A program made the position numbers and the translations under genes. This document shows positions 6,471-15,165 of a DNA stretch of 47,886 nt, in pieces; the first letter of the stretch is position 1, and each line of letters begins with the position of its first letter. The notes below the pieces were generated by a model, which was not told where the DNA came from, made no database searches, and saw only the letters and a program-made list of their open reading frames with translations. Source of the DNA: Vulcanimicrobiota bacterium (GTDB lineage: Bacteria; Vulcanimicrobiota; Vulcanimicrobiia; Eremiobacterales; Eremiobacteraceae); the NCBI GenBank assembly GCA_013290125.1, contig JABCYQ010000023.1:1-47886 (forward strand). Reading direction: 5' to 3'.

Positions 6471-8960
6471 TTAGCGAAGGGTAGCCACGGTCACGCCGGA
6501 ACCGCCCTCGCGATCGGCGGCATACGCCGTCGTCGCGACTTGGAGATGATCGCGCAAGAACTCGGCAAGCCCCTTGCGCAACTGCCCGGTGCCGCGGCCA
6601 TGGATGATGCGCAGCTCACGTAATCCGGCGAGCGACGCCTCGTCCAGAGCCTTGTCCACGATGGGCGTCGCTTCCTCGACTCGCAGGCCGCGCACGTCGA
6701 CCGATGTCTGCGCGCGCTCAGCAGCGGCGGCGATATCTTCGCCTTTGCGACGCGACACTGGCGAGGTCACGGGCCCAGTCGCGCGGCGTTCAAGTGCAAG
6801 ATCGTTGCGCGAGACGATCGTCTTCGCATTGCCGATGGAGACGAGCACGTCTCGTTCGTAGACGTCGGCCACGACGCCGTGCGCGTTGAAGCTTCGCACG
6901 AACACGGCGTCGCCGATCTCAAAAGAGGTGTTGCTGCTTGTCGACGCACCACTGTCCGCGGCATCGAACGTCTGCGTCGCGCTCTCTAGCCCAAGACTGC
7001 GCCGCATCTCCGAGAGCGTGCGTTCGAGCGCCTCGGACGCATGCGGATCCGGCTTGCTTCGTTGGCGGCGCGCTTCGGCTTCGGTCGCGGCGGCTTTTAG
7101 GCGGACGTCCGCGGCGGCCTTTTCAATCGCTTGCGCAAGCGCCTCCGCCGCACGGCGATCGAAATCGGCACGCGCCGCCGCGGCTTCGTTCATCCGCTTG
7201 GTGAGGTCGGCTTCGCGCTCAGCGTTGCGCGCTTGCTGCGACTCCACGTCGTCCAGGGCGCGGCGCAGCGCGTCTCGGTCTTCTGCAAGTTGTGCGAAGA
7301 TGCGGTCGAGATCCATCGCTTCTGCGCCGAGCAGTTCTTGCGCGCGCGCGATCGTGCTTTCGTCGAAGCCGAGTGAGCGGGCGAGCGGAATGGCAAGCGA
7401 CCGGCCGGGCACGCCGACTGCCAAGACATACGTCGGCTCGTTCGTCGCTGCATCGAAGAGCATGGAGGCGTTGGCCACGCGCTCTCTGGCAGCCGCGAAG
7501 GTCTTCAACTGCATGAAGTGCGTAGTGACCACCACGCGCGAGCCGCGCTCGAGCAGCGACTCGATGAGCGCTTGGGCGATCGCGGCGCCCGCGCTCGGCT
7601 CTGTTCCGCTGCCGATCTCGTCGACGAGCACGAGCGAGCCGGGGCCGGCGACGCTATGCGCCGCGTGCAGTGCTCTGAGGTGCGCGGAGAACGACGAGAG
7701 ATTCTCCGCGATGGACTGATCGTCGCCGACGACGCACGCGATGTGGTCGAACATCCCGACCACTGTGCCCGCGCCCGCCGGCAATGGAATCCCGGCGTAC
7801 GTCATGAGACAGAACAGCCCGATTGTCTTGAGCATGACGGTCTTGCCGCCCATGTTCGGACCGGAGATAACCAGGGCGTCGAAATCCACGCCGACTTCGA
7901 TGTCCAGGGGCACGGCTTTGCGGCGAAGCAGCGGATGGCGACCTCGGACGACGCGTATCGCTCGTTCGGGACTCAGCGCCGGACTTACGCCTTCGACCGA
8001 ACGTGACCAACGCGCTCGGGCGCCGATCGCGTCGAGCTGCGCGCTCAAGTCAGCGTTGGCTGTAAGGTCCGGCGCAGCCCCGCCCAAGATGCCGGAGAGC
8101 TCGGACAAAACGCGCGCGACCTCTCTTTCTTCGGCGGACTCAAGACCGCGCAAGCGATTGTTCGCTTCGACGATCGACATCGGTTCGATGAAGATGGTCG
8201 CGCCCGACGCCGACTGATCGTGGACGATCCCCGGAAATTGCGCGGCGTATTCCGCCCGCACCGGCACGACGTAGCGGCCGCGGCGAACGGTGACGATCGG
8301 TTCGGAAAGGAGCTTGGCCGTCTCTGACCTGCGGACTAGCGTCTGACAGCGCTCGCGCACTTCATCGTGAAGCGCGCGCATCTGACGCCTGATCTTCGAA
8401 AGCGCCGCCGACGCGGCGTCGGCCACGCGGCCGTCCGGCTCGATCGCGTCTATCAGCCGCCGCGCAAGCGGCGACGTGGGCTTACGTTCTTTGGAAAGGA
8501 TAAGCAGAGGTCCGTTCGCATATGTGGGGCGGACGTTCAACGTCCGCCGGCGGACCGTAGTGGTCCGCCCCACATTTGGATCGGTCCGCCCAACATTAGT
8601 GTCCGCCGCGCCGCCGCGCGCGATCGCAGCGCACGCAACCTCGAGCTTCACCTCGTTCTCGGCGATACGCCGCAACTCGGGCCCAGAGAGAACGCCGCCT
8701 ACCGACGCGCGTTCGATCGCGGCGGCCATATCCTCCACGCCGCCAAGGTCGATCTCGCCGCCTGCCGTGAGAAGTTCCACCGCGTCGTCGACGCGCGCAA
8801 GCTCCAGTCGGATCGCGGCGACATCCGGCCGCGGCACGAGCGATCGAACCGCTCGTTGACCGGGTTCGCTCGTGGCGGCTGCGGCGATGCGGTCGAGAAC
8901 GGTCGGGAAGTCGAGCGCCGCCAGCGCCGCGTCGTCGAACGCGGCCCCGGAGGCGGTCAT
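6471..8960 (-). CDS. mutS2: MutS2 ATPase/endonuclease with in-frame repeat insertion
   Basis: MutS2 acts on branched DNA (suppressing recombination) and in some bacteria on collided ribosomes. It has the MutS core without the mismatch-recognition domain, Walker A GPNMGGKTVMLKTIG (about residue 366), Walker B LVLVDEIGSGTEP, a long coiled coil (about residues 510-640) and a C-terminal Smr nuclease domain (SVDVRGLRVEEA, then IIHGRGTGQLRKG). The 829 residues are somewhat long because about 30 residues (around 117-147: NVGRTDPNVGRTTTVRRR...) are encoded by a palindromic repeat lying between the conserved helices of the core. The reading frame is kept. The start ATG overlaps the gatB stop (ATGA). 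Confidence 0.93.
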   Translation of the reverse strand: MTASGAAFDDAALAALDFPTVLDRIAAAATSEPGQRAVRSLVPRPDVAAIRLELARVDDAVELLTAGGEIDLGGVEDMAAAIERASVGGVLSGPELRRIAENEVKLEVACAAIARGGAADTNVGRTDPNVGRTTTVRRRTLNVRPTYANGPLLILSKERKPTSPLARRLIDAIEPDGRVADAASAALSKIRRQMRALHDEVRERCQTLVRRSETAKLLSEPIVTVRRGRYVVPVRAEYAAQFPGIVHDQSASGATIFIEPMSIVEANNRLRGLESAEEREVARVLSELSGILGGAAPDLTANADLSAQLDAIGARARWSRSVEGVSPALSPERAIRVVRGRHPLLRRKAVPLDIEVGVDFDALVISGPNMGGKTVMLKTIGLFCLMTYAGIPLPAGAGTVVGMFDHIACVVGDDQSIAENLSSFSAHLRALHAAHSVAGPGSLVLVDEIGSGTEPSAGAAIAQALIESLLERGSRVVVTTHFMQLKTFAAARERVANASMLFDAATNEPTYVLAVGVPGRSLAIPLARSLGFDESTIARAQELLGAEAMDLDRIFAQLAEDRDALRRALDDVESQQARNAEREADLTKRMNEAAAARADFDRRAAEALAQAIEKAAADVRLKAAATEAEARRQRSKPDPHASEALERTLSEMRRSLGLESATQTFDAADSGASTSSNTSFEIGDAVFVRSFNAHGVVADVYERDVLVSIGNAKTIVSRNDLALERRATGPVTSPVSRRKGEDIAAAAERAQTSVDVRGLRVEEATPIVDKALDEASLAGLRELRIIHGRGTGQLRKGLAEFLRDHLQVATTAYAADREGGSGVTVATLR
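8522..8575. repeat. Palindromic repeat inside mutS2
   Basis: The outer arms ATGTGGGGCGGAC (8522-8534) and GTCCGCCCCACAT (8563-8575) are perfectly complementary. Inside are two adjacent smaller hairpins, GGCGGACGTT/AACGTCCGCC (8528-8548) and GGCGGACC/GGTCCGCC (8549-8569). A further GGTCCGCCCAACAT follows at about 8582. The ends resemble the hairpin at 31866 (GGTCCGCCCTACA), so this looks like a mobile or amplifying short palindrome that entered a coding gene without breaking it. Confidence 0.75.
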
Positions 8961-10432
8961 CCCAGGCGTTCCTTGATCAGTGCTCTGACGATCTCGACGT
9001 TGGCCTTACCGCGGCTGACCTTCATCACTTGCCCGACGATGAAGTCGAACGCGTTTGCCTTGCCGCCTTTGTACGCATCGACCGATTTCTGATTTGCGGT
9101 GATCGCTTGATCGACCATCGCCGCGATCTCGGTGGAGTCCGTGACAGCGCCGAGCCCGCGCTCCGCGACAATCGCGTTCGGGTCGCCGCCCTTTGCGACG
9201 AGAATGTCGCAGACTTCTTTGCCCGCTTTGCCGGTGATCGCGCCCGACTTGACCAAGCGGATCAGTTCGCCGAGCTGAGCGGCGGTCATCGGGGACTGCG
9301 CGAGCGCCGTAAAGCCTGCCGACTGCAAGGCGCGCCGCACGTCGCCCATCAGCCAGTTCGCCGCCTGCTTCGGATCATCGCATGCCGCGGCGGTGGCTTC
9401 GTAAAAGTCGGCGTCGGATCGTTCGGCTGTGAGCACTTGCGCGTCGTATTCGGACAAGCCGTATTGCTGGGCGAAGCGCTTGCGCCGCGCGTCCGGCAGT
9501 TCCGGCAGCTCCGAGCGCCAGCGCGCGAGCACGTCTGCATCCAGCGCGAGCGGAACAAGATCCGGCTCGGGAAAATAGCGGTAATCGTGCGCTTCTTCTT
9601 TCGAGCGCATGGAATACGTCGTGCCTTTGACCTCGTCCCAGCCGCGCGTCTCTTGAACGATGCGGTCGCCGGCTGCGAGCCGCTCCGCCTGGCGTGCGAT
9701 CTCGTGTTTGATCGCGCGTCCGACCGATCGGAACGAGTTCATGTTCTTCACTTCGGTCTTCGTGCCGAGCTCGTTCGCACCGCGCGGCCGGATCGAGACG
9801 TTTGCGTCGCAGCGCAGCGAGCCTTCGTGCATCTTGACGTCGGAGACGCCGATGTAGGAGAGCACGGCTTTGAGTTCGGCGAGGTAGTCTTCTGCCTCAT
9901 CGCTCGAGGAGATATCGGGTTCGCTGACGATCTCCATCAAAGGAACGCCCGCGCGATTGTAGTCGATCAGTGTGTAGTCCGAACCCGCCATCGCTCCGCC
10001 GGCATGCAAATTCTTGCCGGTGTCTTCTTCGAGATGGATCCGGTTGAGACGGATGCGCTTGCCGGAGGACAGTGTCACGCCGCCGCCGGTCGTGAGCGGC
10101 ATGTCGTATTGCGAGATCTGATAGTTCTTCGGCATGTCCGGATAGAAATAGTTCTTACGGTCGAACTTCGAGTACGGCGCGACGTCGCAGCCGAGCGCGA
10201 AACCCGCTTTGCACAGGTATTCCACGGCGACGCGATTGATGACCGGCAGCGACCCGGGCATGCCGAGGCAGGTCGGGCACACAGCGGTGTTCGGCTCGGC
10301 GCCGAACTCGTTGCGGCAGCTGCAGAACATCTTGCTCTTGGTCTTCAGCTCGACGTGCACTTCCAAGCCGATCACGGGCTCGTAGTCGTGCTTTGCCGTT
10401 TCCGTCGTTGCGACGTCTGGACTCGTCTTCAT
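8957..10432 (-). CDS. gatB: Aspartyl/glutamyl-tRNA amidotransferase subunit B
   Basis: GatB binds misacylated Glu-tRNA-Gln or Asp-tRNA-Asn and activates it for amidation with ammonia from GatA. The protein opens with YEPVIGLEVHVELKTKSKMF, has the zinc-type Cys pairs (FCSC, CPTC), the kinase-like core (DYNRAGVPLMEIVSEPD, MHEGSLRCDANVSIRP, TKTEVKNMNSFRSV) and the C-terminal YqeY-like tail (GKAGKEV..., VGQVMKVSRGKAN). I start it at the ATG at 10432, which overlaps the gatA stop as ATGA; the open frame upstream is shadow sequence within gatA. 491 residues, normal length. Confidence 0.97.
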   Translation of the reverse strand: MKTSPDVATTETAKHDYEPVIGLEVHVELKTKSKMFCSCRNEFGAEPNTAVCPTCLGMPGSLPVINRVAVEYLCKAGFALGCDVAPYSKFDRKNYFYPDMPKNYQISQYDMPLTTGGGVTLSSGKRIRLNRIHLEEDTGKNLHAGGAMAGSDYTLIDYNRAGVPLMEIVSEPDISSSDEAEDYLAELKAVLSYIGVSDVKMHEGSLRCDANVSIRPRGANELGTKTEVKNMNSFRSVGRAIKHEIARQAERLAAGDRIVQETRGWDEVKGTTYSMRSKEEAHDYRYFPEPDLVPLALDADVLARWRSELPELPDARRKRFAQQYGLSEYDAQVLTAERSDADFYEATAAACDDPKQAANWLMGDVRRALQSAGFTALAQSPMTAAQLGELIRLVKSGAITGKAGKEVCDILVAKGGDPNAIVAERGLGAVTDSTEIAAMVDQAITANQKSVDAYKGGKANAFDFIVGQVMKVSRGKANVEIVRALIKERLG

Positions 10433-11886
10433 GCCGCGCCCACTTTCGGCGCGCGCGCCCACGCAAAACGCGTGCTCTGCTCGTATGCGTGCGCCACGCC
10501 GAGCATGCGGCCTTCCTCGAAGGCCGGTGCGGCGATCTGCAGTCCGACCGGCAGTCCGTCCACATAGCCGGCCGGCACCGACATCGCGGCGATGCCCGCG
10601 AGGCTCATCGGAATGGTGAAGTAGTCCATGAGATACATGGCGACCGGGTCCGACTTCGCGCCGAGCTCGAACGGCGGGCACGAGACAGCCGGACACGCGA
10701 TCACGTCGCAAGCGCTGAATGCGGTGTCGAAATCTTGCTTCATCAGCGTGCGCACTTTCTGCGCGCGCACGTAGTAAGCGTCGTAGTAGCCGGAGCAGAG
10801 CGCGTAGGTGCCGAGGATGATCCTGCGCTTCACCTCCGGGCCAAAACCCGCCGCTCTGGTCCGTTCAAACATCTGATAGACGTCGCCCCCATCGGAGACG
10901 CGAACGCCGTAGCGCGCGCCGTCGTAGCGCGCGAGATTCGAGGAGCACTCGGCCGGCGCGATGAGGTAGTACGTGGCGAGTCCGTACTTGGCGTGCGGCA
11001 GCGAGACCTCGACCAATTCCGCGCCGAGCCGGACGAGTGCTGCGTACGCTTCCTTATACAATGAGCTCATCGCGGCATCGCCCGAGATGCTGGACTCGAA
11101 CTCTCGCACGATCCCCACCTTGACGCCGCGCAAGTCGTCGCGCAGCGCGTCCTCGTAGTGCGGCACGGGCACATCCGCGCTCGTCGAATCCATCGGATCG
11201 AGACCGGCGATGGCCTCGAGCACGATCGCCGCATCGCGCACGTCGGCGGTCATCGGTCCGGCTTGATCCAATGACGATGCGAACGCGATCATCCCATAAC
11301 GGCTGACGCGGCCGTAGGTGGGCTTGACGCCGACGATGTTGCAGAACGACGCCGGCTCGCGGATCGAACCGCCCGTGTCGGTGCCGACTGCGATCGGCAC
11401 GCCACGCGCGCCGACCGTGCTGGCGCTTCCGCCGGACGAGCCGCCGGGCACGCGCGACAGATCCCAGGGATTGCGCGTGGGATGGAAACCGGAATTCTCG
11501 CACGACGAGCCCATCGCGAACTCGTCCATATTCGTCTTGCCGATCATGACCGCGCCGGCGGACTCGAGTTTAGCCACCACCGTGGCGGAGTACGGCGGAA
11601 CGAAATTGGCGAGGATCTTCGAACCGCTGGTCGTGCGCACGCCTTGGGTGCAGAAAAGGTCTTTAATGGCCACAGGCACGCCCGCGAGCGGACCGCAGTC
11701 CTCGCCGCGCGCGAGCCGCGCGTCGATCTCTGCCGCACGCGCAAGCGCATACTCCGGCGTCAGCGTGAGGTACGCGCGAAGCTCTGGCTCGGATGCAGCC
11801 ACGGCATCGATCGAGCGCTTGGTGATCTCAAGCGCGCTTGTCTCGCGACGCGCTATGCGATCGCGGATCTCGTGACCGGTCAGCAT
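10429..11886 (-). CDS. gatA: Aspartyl/glutamyl-tRNA amidotransferase subunit A
   Basis: GatA is the glutaminase of the tRNA-dependent amidotransferase. The amidase signature is intact: GVPVAIKDLF holds the catalytic Lys, VPGGSSGGSASTVGARGVPI the cis-Ser, and GTDTGGSIREPASFCN the nucleophilic Ser with its Gly-Gly-Ser context. SIREPA has Glu-Pro where SIRQPA is usual, a mild substitution. 485 residues, ATG start, 7 bp after gatC. With gatC and gatB it forms a complete GatCAB set, which implies that Gln-tRNA and/or Asn-tRNA are made by the indirect route in this organism. Confidence 0.97.
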   Translation of the reverse strand: MLTGHEIRDRIARRETSALEITKRSIDAVAASEPELRAYLTLTPEYALARAAEIDARLARGEDCGPLAGVPVAIKDLFCTQGVRTTSGSKILANFVPPYSATVVAKLESAGAVMIGKTNMDEFAMGSSCENSGFHPTRNPWDLSRVPGGSSGGSASTVGARGVPIAVGTDTGGSIREPASFCNIVGVKPTYGRVSRYGMIAFASSLDQAGPMTADVRDAAIVLEAIAGLDPMDSTSADVPVPHYEDALRDDLRGVKVGIVREFESSISGDAAMSSLYKEAYAALVRLGAELVEVSLPHAKYGLATYYLIAPAECSSNLARYDGARYGVRVSDGGDVYQMFERTRAAGFGPEVKRRIILGTYALCSGYYDAYYVRAQKVRTLMKQDFDTAFSACDVIACPAVSCPPFELGAKSDPVAMYLMDYFTIPMSLAGIAAMSVPAGYVDGLPVGLQIAAPAFEEGRMLGVAHAYEQSTRFAWARAPKVGAA

Positions 11887-11893
11887 GCTCCGG

Positions 11894-12181
11894 TCATTCC
11901 AGGATGCGCGGCACTTTGAAGTACGGGCCGCTCGTGTCGGGCGCGTTCGCGAGTGCCGCCGCGCGGTCCAGACAATCGCGGATGATGTCGTCGCGCATGA
12001 CGTTCATGATCGGGATGACTTGGGCGGTCGCGGAGACGTGGGTCACGTCGAGCGCCTGCAGCTCTTCGATATAACCGAAGAGCTTGGCGAACTGCGCCGT
12101 GAAGGCCGCAGACTCGTCGTGGGTCAGTGCGATGCGCGCCAGTTTGGCGACGTGCGCGATATCGATAGGTACGTCCGTCAT
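11894..12181 (-). CDS. gatC: Aspartyl/glutamyl-tRNA amidotransferase subunit C
   Basis: GatC is the small belt-like subunit that clamps GatA to GatB. The 95-residue protein shows the family start (IDIAHVAKLARIALTHDESA), the central helix (FAKLFGYIEELQALDV) and the C-terminal VMRDD...NAPDTSGPYFKVPRILE tail that ends most GatC proteins. It is the first gene of gatC-gatA-gatB-mutS2-tyrS, preceded by an 89-bp spacer holding repeat elements. Confidence 0.95.
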   Translation of the reverse strand: MTDVPIDIAHVAKLARIALTHDESAAFTAQFAKLFGYIEELQALDVTHVSATAQVIPIMNVMRDDIIRDCLDRAAALANAPDTSGPYFKVPRILE

Positions 12182-12198
12182 CGTCTCCGCCTTGGTCT

Positions 12199-12257
12199 GA
12201 AGAGGCCGGCTTTACGTCGGCCCACGTTCGCGGCTTGGGCAAGCGTTGCTTGTCCTA
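12199..12257. repeat. Two short palindromes between rlmD and gatC
   Basis: The first, at 12199-12223, is a diverged copy of the GGCCGAC-TTTAT-GTCGGCCC hairpin seen near 18.3, 28.9 and 29.9 kb (here GGCCGGCTTTACGTCGGCCC). The second, GGGCAAGCGTTGCTTGTCC (12237-12255), matches a hairpin at 37370 between rpsG and rpsL. Both sit in the only gap of a long coupled gene run, so they may act as RNA hairpins that limit read-through or protect mRNA ends. Confidence 0.65.
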
Positions 12258-12270
12258 GTACGCGAATCTG

Positions 12271-13620
12271 TCAGCGACTGAATTCGGCAAGAACCTCGAC
12301 ATGCCCCGTATGCGGAAACATGTCGTACGGCGTCACGCGCGCGAGGGTGAAGCCGCCGGCCGAAAGCGCTTTGGCATCGCGCGCAAGGGTCGCCGGATTG
12401 CACGAAACGTATAGCAGCCGACCGATACCCGAAGTCGCCAGCGCCGCGAGAACTTCGGGTTCGCAGCCTTTGCGCGGAGGATCGAGGATCGCGGCGTCGG
12501 CGCCGGCGAGGAGGGTCGCGCCGCGTTCCCCCTGGAGCGCATCGGCGACAGTCGCGCATTCGAACGCGGAACGGGTCAAGCCGTTTTCGGCGGCGTTGGC
12601 CGCGGCTTCACCGACGGCGAGCGCAAACGACTCCACGCCCGAGGTCGCCATGCCGCGCATGCCTGCGACCACGCTGAACGTACCGACACCGCAGTAGAGG
12701 TCGACGATGCGGCTCGCGCCTGCAAGCCGCGCGAGCATCTCTTGCGCGATAAGCTCGAGCACGGCGGAATTGATCTGGAAAAATGATGCGATGCCGAACG
12801 AAAACGTCGCGCCCGCGACGCGCTCCCGCACGACGGGGCTGCCCCATAGCACCGCCGACCGGCGTCCGAAGACGGCATTCTCTCCGGCCAAGTCCCAAGT
12901 CATGACGATGCCGGTCAATTCCGGCATCCGCCGACGCAGCTCTTCCGTGTGCTCGCCAAGTCTGCGATTCGCCGTGGGACCTGTGAACGCCACGACGAGT
13001 TCATCGCCAGTCGCGCTCGCGCGGGCGACGATGTGCGTCGCCCCTTCGCACGCTGCGGGCACTTCCGCCGCGAATCGCACGAGCGCTTTGACGGCCTCGT
13101 CCAGACGCGGAAGCAGCACCGGGCAGTGTTCGATGGCGACGAGGCGATGCGATCGCGCCTCGAAGAATCCGAGCCGCATCGCGCTCTTGTTATAGCGACA
13201 GACGAGCGTGACTTTATTGCGGTAACCGGCGCGCCCATCTCTCAGGCCCGAGACAGTCGGCGCGATCGCGACATCCGGCAGGCCGCCAATGCGCATGAGA
13301 GCGTCGCTAACGACGCGGCGCTTCCATTCGCGCTCGGCCTCGTCGCGCAGATGCAGTGTCTGGCAGCCGCCACAGCGCGGGAAGACGTCGCATTCGGCAT
13401 CCACGCGATCGGGCGACCGCTCTTCGATCGCGACGACGTGTCCACTGCGATAGTTCCGTTTGACCGCATCGATTGCGACGCGAACGCGCTCGCCCGGCAA
13501 GCCGCCGGTGACGAAAGTCACGACTCCGTCGGCGCGCCCGACCCCTTGGCCGTTCTCGAGAAGATCGTCGAGAAGGATCGAGCCGTCGGCGGGCGCTCTA
13601 GGCGCGCCGCTGATCGTCAA
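12271..13620 (-). CDS. rlmD: RlmD/TrmA-type RNA 5-methyluridine methyltransferase
   Basis: S-adenosylmethionine-dependent C5-methyltransferase of uridine in rRNA (RlmD/RlmCD) or tRNA (TrmA family). An N-terminal TRAM domain (ENGQGVGRADGVVTFV...GLPGE) is followed by Cys residues at about 77, 83 and 86 (CDVFPRCGGC), the 4Fe-4S ligands, with the fourth Cys near residue 168 (EHCPV). The methyltransferase core has LYCGVGTFSVVAG, ILDPPRKGCEPE and the catalytic VSCNPATLARD. The family is certain; the exact target nucleotide is not. The chosen TTG start overlaps the preceding small membrane protein gene by 23 bp, so the start may be a little further downstream. Confidence 0.88.
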   Translation of the reverse strand: MTISGAPRAPADGSILLDDLLENGQGVGRADGVVTFVTGGLPGERVRVAIDAVKRNYRSGHVVAIEERSPDRVDAECDVFPRCGGCQTLHLRDEAEREWKRRVVSDALMRIGGLPDVAIAPTVSGLRDGRAGYRNKVTLVCRYNKSAMRLGFFEARSHRLVAIEHCPVLLPRLDEAVKALVRFAAEVPAACEGATHIVARASATGDELVVAFTGPTANRRLGEHTEELRRRMPELTGIVMTWDLAGENAVFGRRSAVLWGSPVVRERVAGATFSFGIASFFQINSAVLELIAQEMLARLAGASRIVDLYCGVGTFSVVAGMRGMATSGVESFALAVGEAAANAAENGLTRSAFECATVADALQGERGATLLAGADAAILDPPRKGCEPEVLAALATSGIGRLLYVSCNPATLARDAKALSAGGFTLARVTPYDMFPHTGHVEVLAEFSR

Positions 13621-13780
13621 GCGTTTGGAGCAGTTGATCGGCCTCGTCGATCAGCGCTCGTATCCGGTCGCGCGTGGGATCGCATTCGTCGAGAGACGTG
13701 AGCGTGCGGACGAGAAGGTACGTGCCGACCGCCGACGCGAGAAAAGCTATCGTCCAGACGAACGGGTAAAGGCGCCTCAT
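13598..13780 (-). CDS. Small single-pass membrane protein, unknown
   Basis: Not recognised. From the ATG at 13780 it encodes 60 residues: MRRLYPFVWTIAFLASAVGT begins a single membrane helix with a basic cytoplasmic start, followed by a charged, coiled-coil-like tail (RDRIRALIDEADQLLQTLDD). A GTG at 13798 would add six residues. It sits between a FliO-like gene and rlmD and overlaps the latter by 23 bp, so it is likely expressed from the same transcript. Its place at the end of the flagellum-like set suggests a link to that set, but nothing in its sequence proves it. Confidence 0.6.
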   Translation of the reverse strand: MRRLYPFVWTIAFLASAVGTYLLVRTLTSLDECDPTRDRIRALIDEADQLLQTLDDQRRA

Positions 13781-13810
13781 GCGCGCGCGGTATCCCACAT
13801 GTCGTATAGG

Positions 13811-14041
13811 TTAGACGATGGCGTCGATGTGTCCCGCCGATGCATCGCTTGCGGCGTTGGGTACTTCGTACCGTGCGAGCAAGCACATCGCGCGCGGTCC
13901 GGCGGCGAAGACCGATCGGTTTCCGTCGATATCGATGACGTAGACGGTCGCGTGCTGACCAAGCGTCCTGGCGGCCGCGATCTCGATCTGCGCGAGCGGG
14001 CGGCGGCGAAACCGCTCGAAAAATCGCGCGAGCGCTTTCAT
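13811..14041 (-). CDS. FliO-like small protein (tentative)
   Basis: The 76-residue protein has the pattern of the cytoplasmic FliO domain: a basic start (ALARFFERFRRRPL), then IEIAAARTLGQHATVYVIDI (cf. the family pattern 'L.V...+.LG....+.+++') and a second strand pair ending in MCLLARYEVP. FliO assists assembly of the flagellar type III export gate. The usual N-terminal membrane helix is missing here. Its ATG shares one base with the stop of the FliM/CheC-like gene (TGATG), so the two are translationally coupled. The match rests on pattern and on neighbourhood; an unrelated small beta protein is possible. Confidence 0.45.
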   Translation of the reverse strand: MKALARFFERFRRRPLAQIEIAAARTLGQHATVYVIDIDGNRSVFAAGPRAMCLLARYEVPNAASDASAGHIDAIV

Positions 14042-15165
14042 CAGATCGCCTCCGTCATCCAGGCCGGCACGATGAAATTCAATTCGGCCGCCGATCCGGC
14101 TAGGTTGAGTTCGATGTTCGCCGCGACGCAGCGCGCGCGGGCCAGCTGCGCATCCGATGCGAGATGGACGATGCGCTGCGGTACTCCGGACAAGCGCGGC
14201 AAACGATCGGCGACTTCGCGGATCAACTGGCGAAGCGCCGCTTCAGCCGCCGCGAGAACGATGGAACCAGATTCCCAGGATGCCGGTACGGGAACGCCTG
14301 CGACCGCGGCGGCAAATGCCGCGACGGCATCGCGCGGCGCGGAGAGCACGAGCGCGCCCGGTCCACCTGCCGTGAGCGCGAGGCGCAGAGCGGCGGCCGG
14401 CAATTGCGCGTCGTCGATCTCTTGAACGGTCGGCTGGCCCGAGGAGACCGCGCATCGCAACGTACCGCGGACCGACGAACAGGCCGCGACAAGCGCTGCG
14501 CCGACGCGTTCGCTCGCCGTGCGCTCGTCGGATTCGGTCGGCGCGTCGGCTGTAGCGCGCGCGTGAGGCATTTCAGGTTTGCTCTCGATCGTGGCAGAGA
14601 CACTCGTCTCCGCGACGCCGGCGCGCCACGCAAAAGCATCGGCTCCGACGGCGCACGTGCCGACGATCTGGGCGTCTTCGAGCCATGCCTCGTCTACGAT
14701 CCGAGCCGAGGCGGGCGGTGCGAACGATGCCACCGCCGTGATCTCTGCCAGAAATATCGTCGCGACGCGCGTCGCGAGCTCTTCGCAGCGCTCCGCATCT
14801 TTTGGCCGTTCGGCCGTGCCGCTGCCGCCGAGCATGGCGTCCGCTATGCTCCAGACCAACCGCGCATCGAAATCGATCCACCATCGTGTCGTGCCGATCT
14901 CCGCCGCGTAGATAACGACCTCGCGCGGACGTGCTGCGATGGTGCGCACATCGGCGGACACGCGGACTGGCCGGTTCAGATAAGCCGCAAGCGCCTGAGT
15001 GAGCGCGCGGCCGAACGCCTCGGTGGCTGCGGCCGCACGCAGCTCCGCTCGGACTGCATCGATATCGTGCGTCGTTCCGCGCGTCCGCGGCGGCGACGAC
15101 CCGGGAGTGAAATGCGCAAGCGATGATGCGAAGCGCCGAGCCGAGTCGTCGTCCATGCGGCTCAT
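14041..15165 (-). CDS. FliM/CheC/FliY-like flagellar switch-type protein (tentative)
   Basis: The 374-residue protein has a middle segment WWIDFDARLVWSIADAMLGG, SGTAERP with the FliM/CheC hallmark of a hydrophobic strand, helix and GG-G loop, followed by a helix through 'E..ATRVATIFLAEI'. The C-terminal part (ALVLSAPRDAVAAFAAA... AEAALRQLIREVADRL ... ELNFIVPAWM) reads like a second CheC/FliM-type repeat. In known bacteria such proteins form the switch complex at the base of the flagellar rotor or dephosphorylate CheY. I start it at 15165, where ATG overlaps the upstream stop as ATGA; the longer open frame is shadow of the neighbour. The two-repeat layout recalls FliY. No FliN-type SpoA tail is obvious. 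Confidence 0.55.
   Translation of the reverse strand: MSRMDDDSARRFASSLAHFTPGSSPPRTRGTTHDIDAVRAELRAAAATEAFGRALTQALAAYLNRPVRVSADVRTIAARPREVVIYAAEIGTTRWWIDFDARLVWSIADAMLGGSGTAERPKDAERCEELATRVATIFLAEITAVASFAPPASARIVDEAWLEDAQIVGTCAVGADAFAWRAGVAETSVSATIESKPEMPHARATADAPTESDERTASERVGAALVAACSSVRGTLRCAVSSGQPTVQEIDDAQLPAAALRLALTAGGPGALVLSAPRDAVAAFAAAVAGVPVPASWESGSIVLAAAEAALRQLIREVADRLPRLSGVPQRIVHLASDAQLARARCVAANIELNLAGSAAELNFIVPAWMTEAI

Noticed and set aside
9029-10567. A 512-codon plus-strand open frame opposite gatB
   Set aside because: Same reasoning: mirror frame of a conserved gene, with composition typical of shadows in high-GC DNA.
10433-10711. N-terminal extension of gatB (open frame to 10711)
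   Set aside because: It lies inside gatA, is Arg/Gly-rich, and the ATGA overlap at 10429-10432 plus the family start point to the ATG at 10432.
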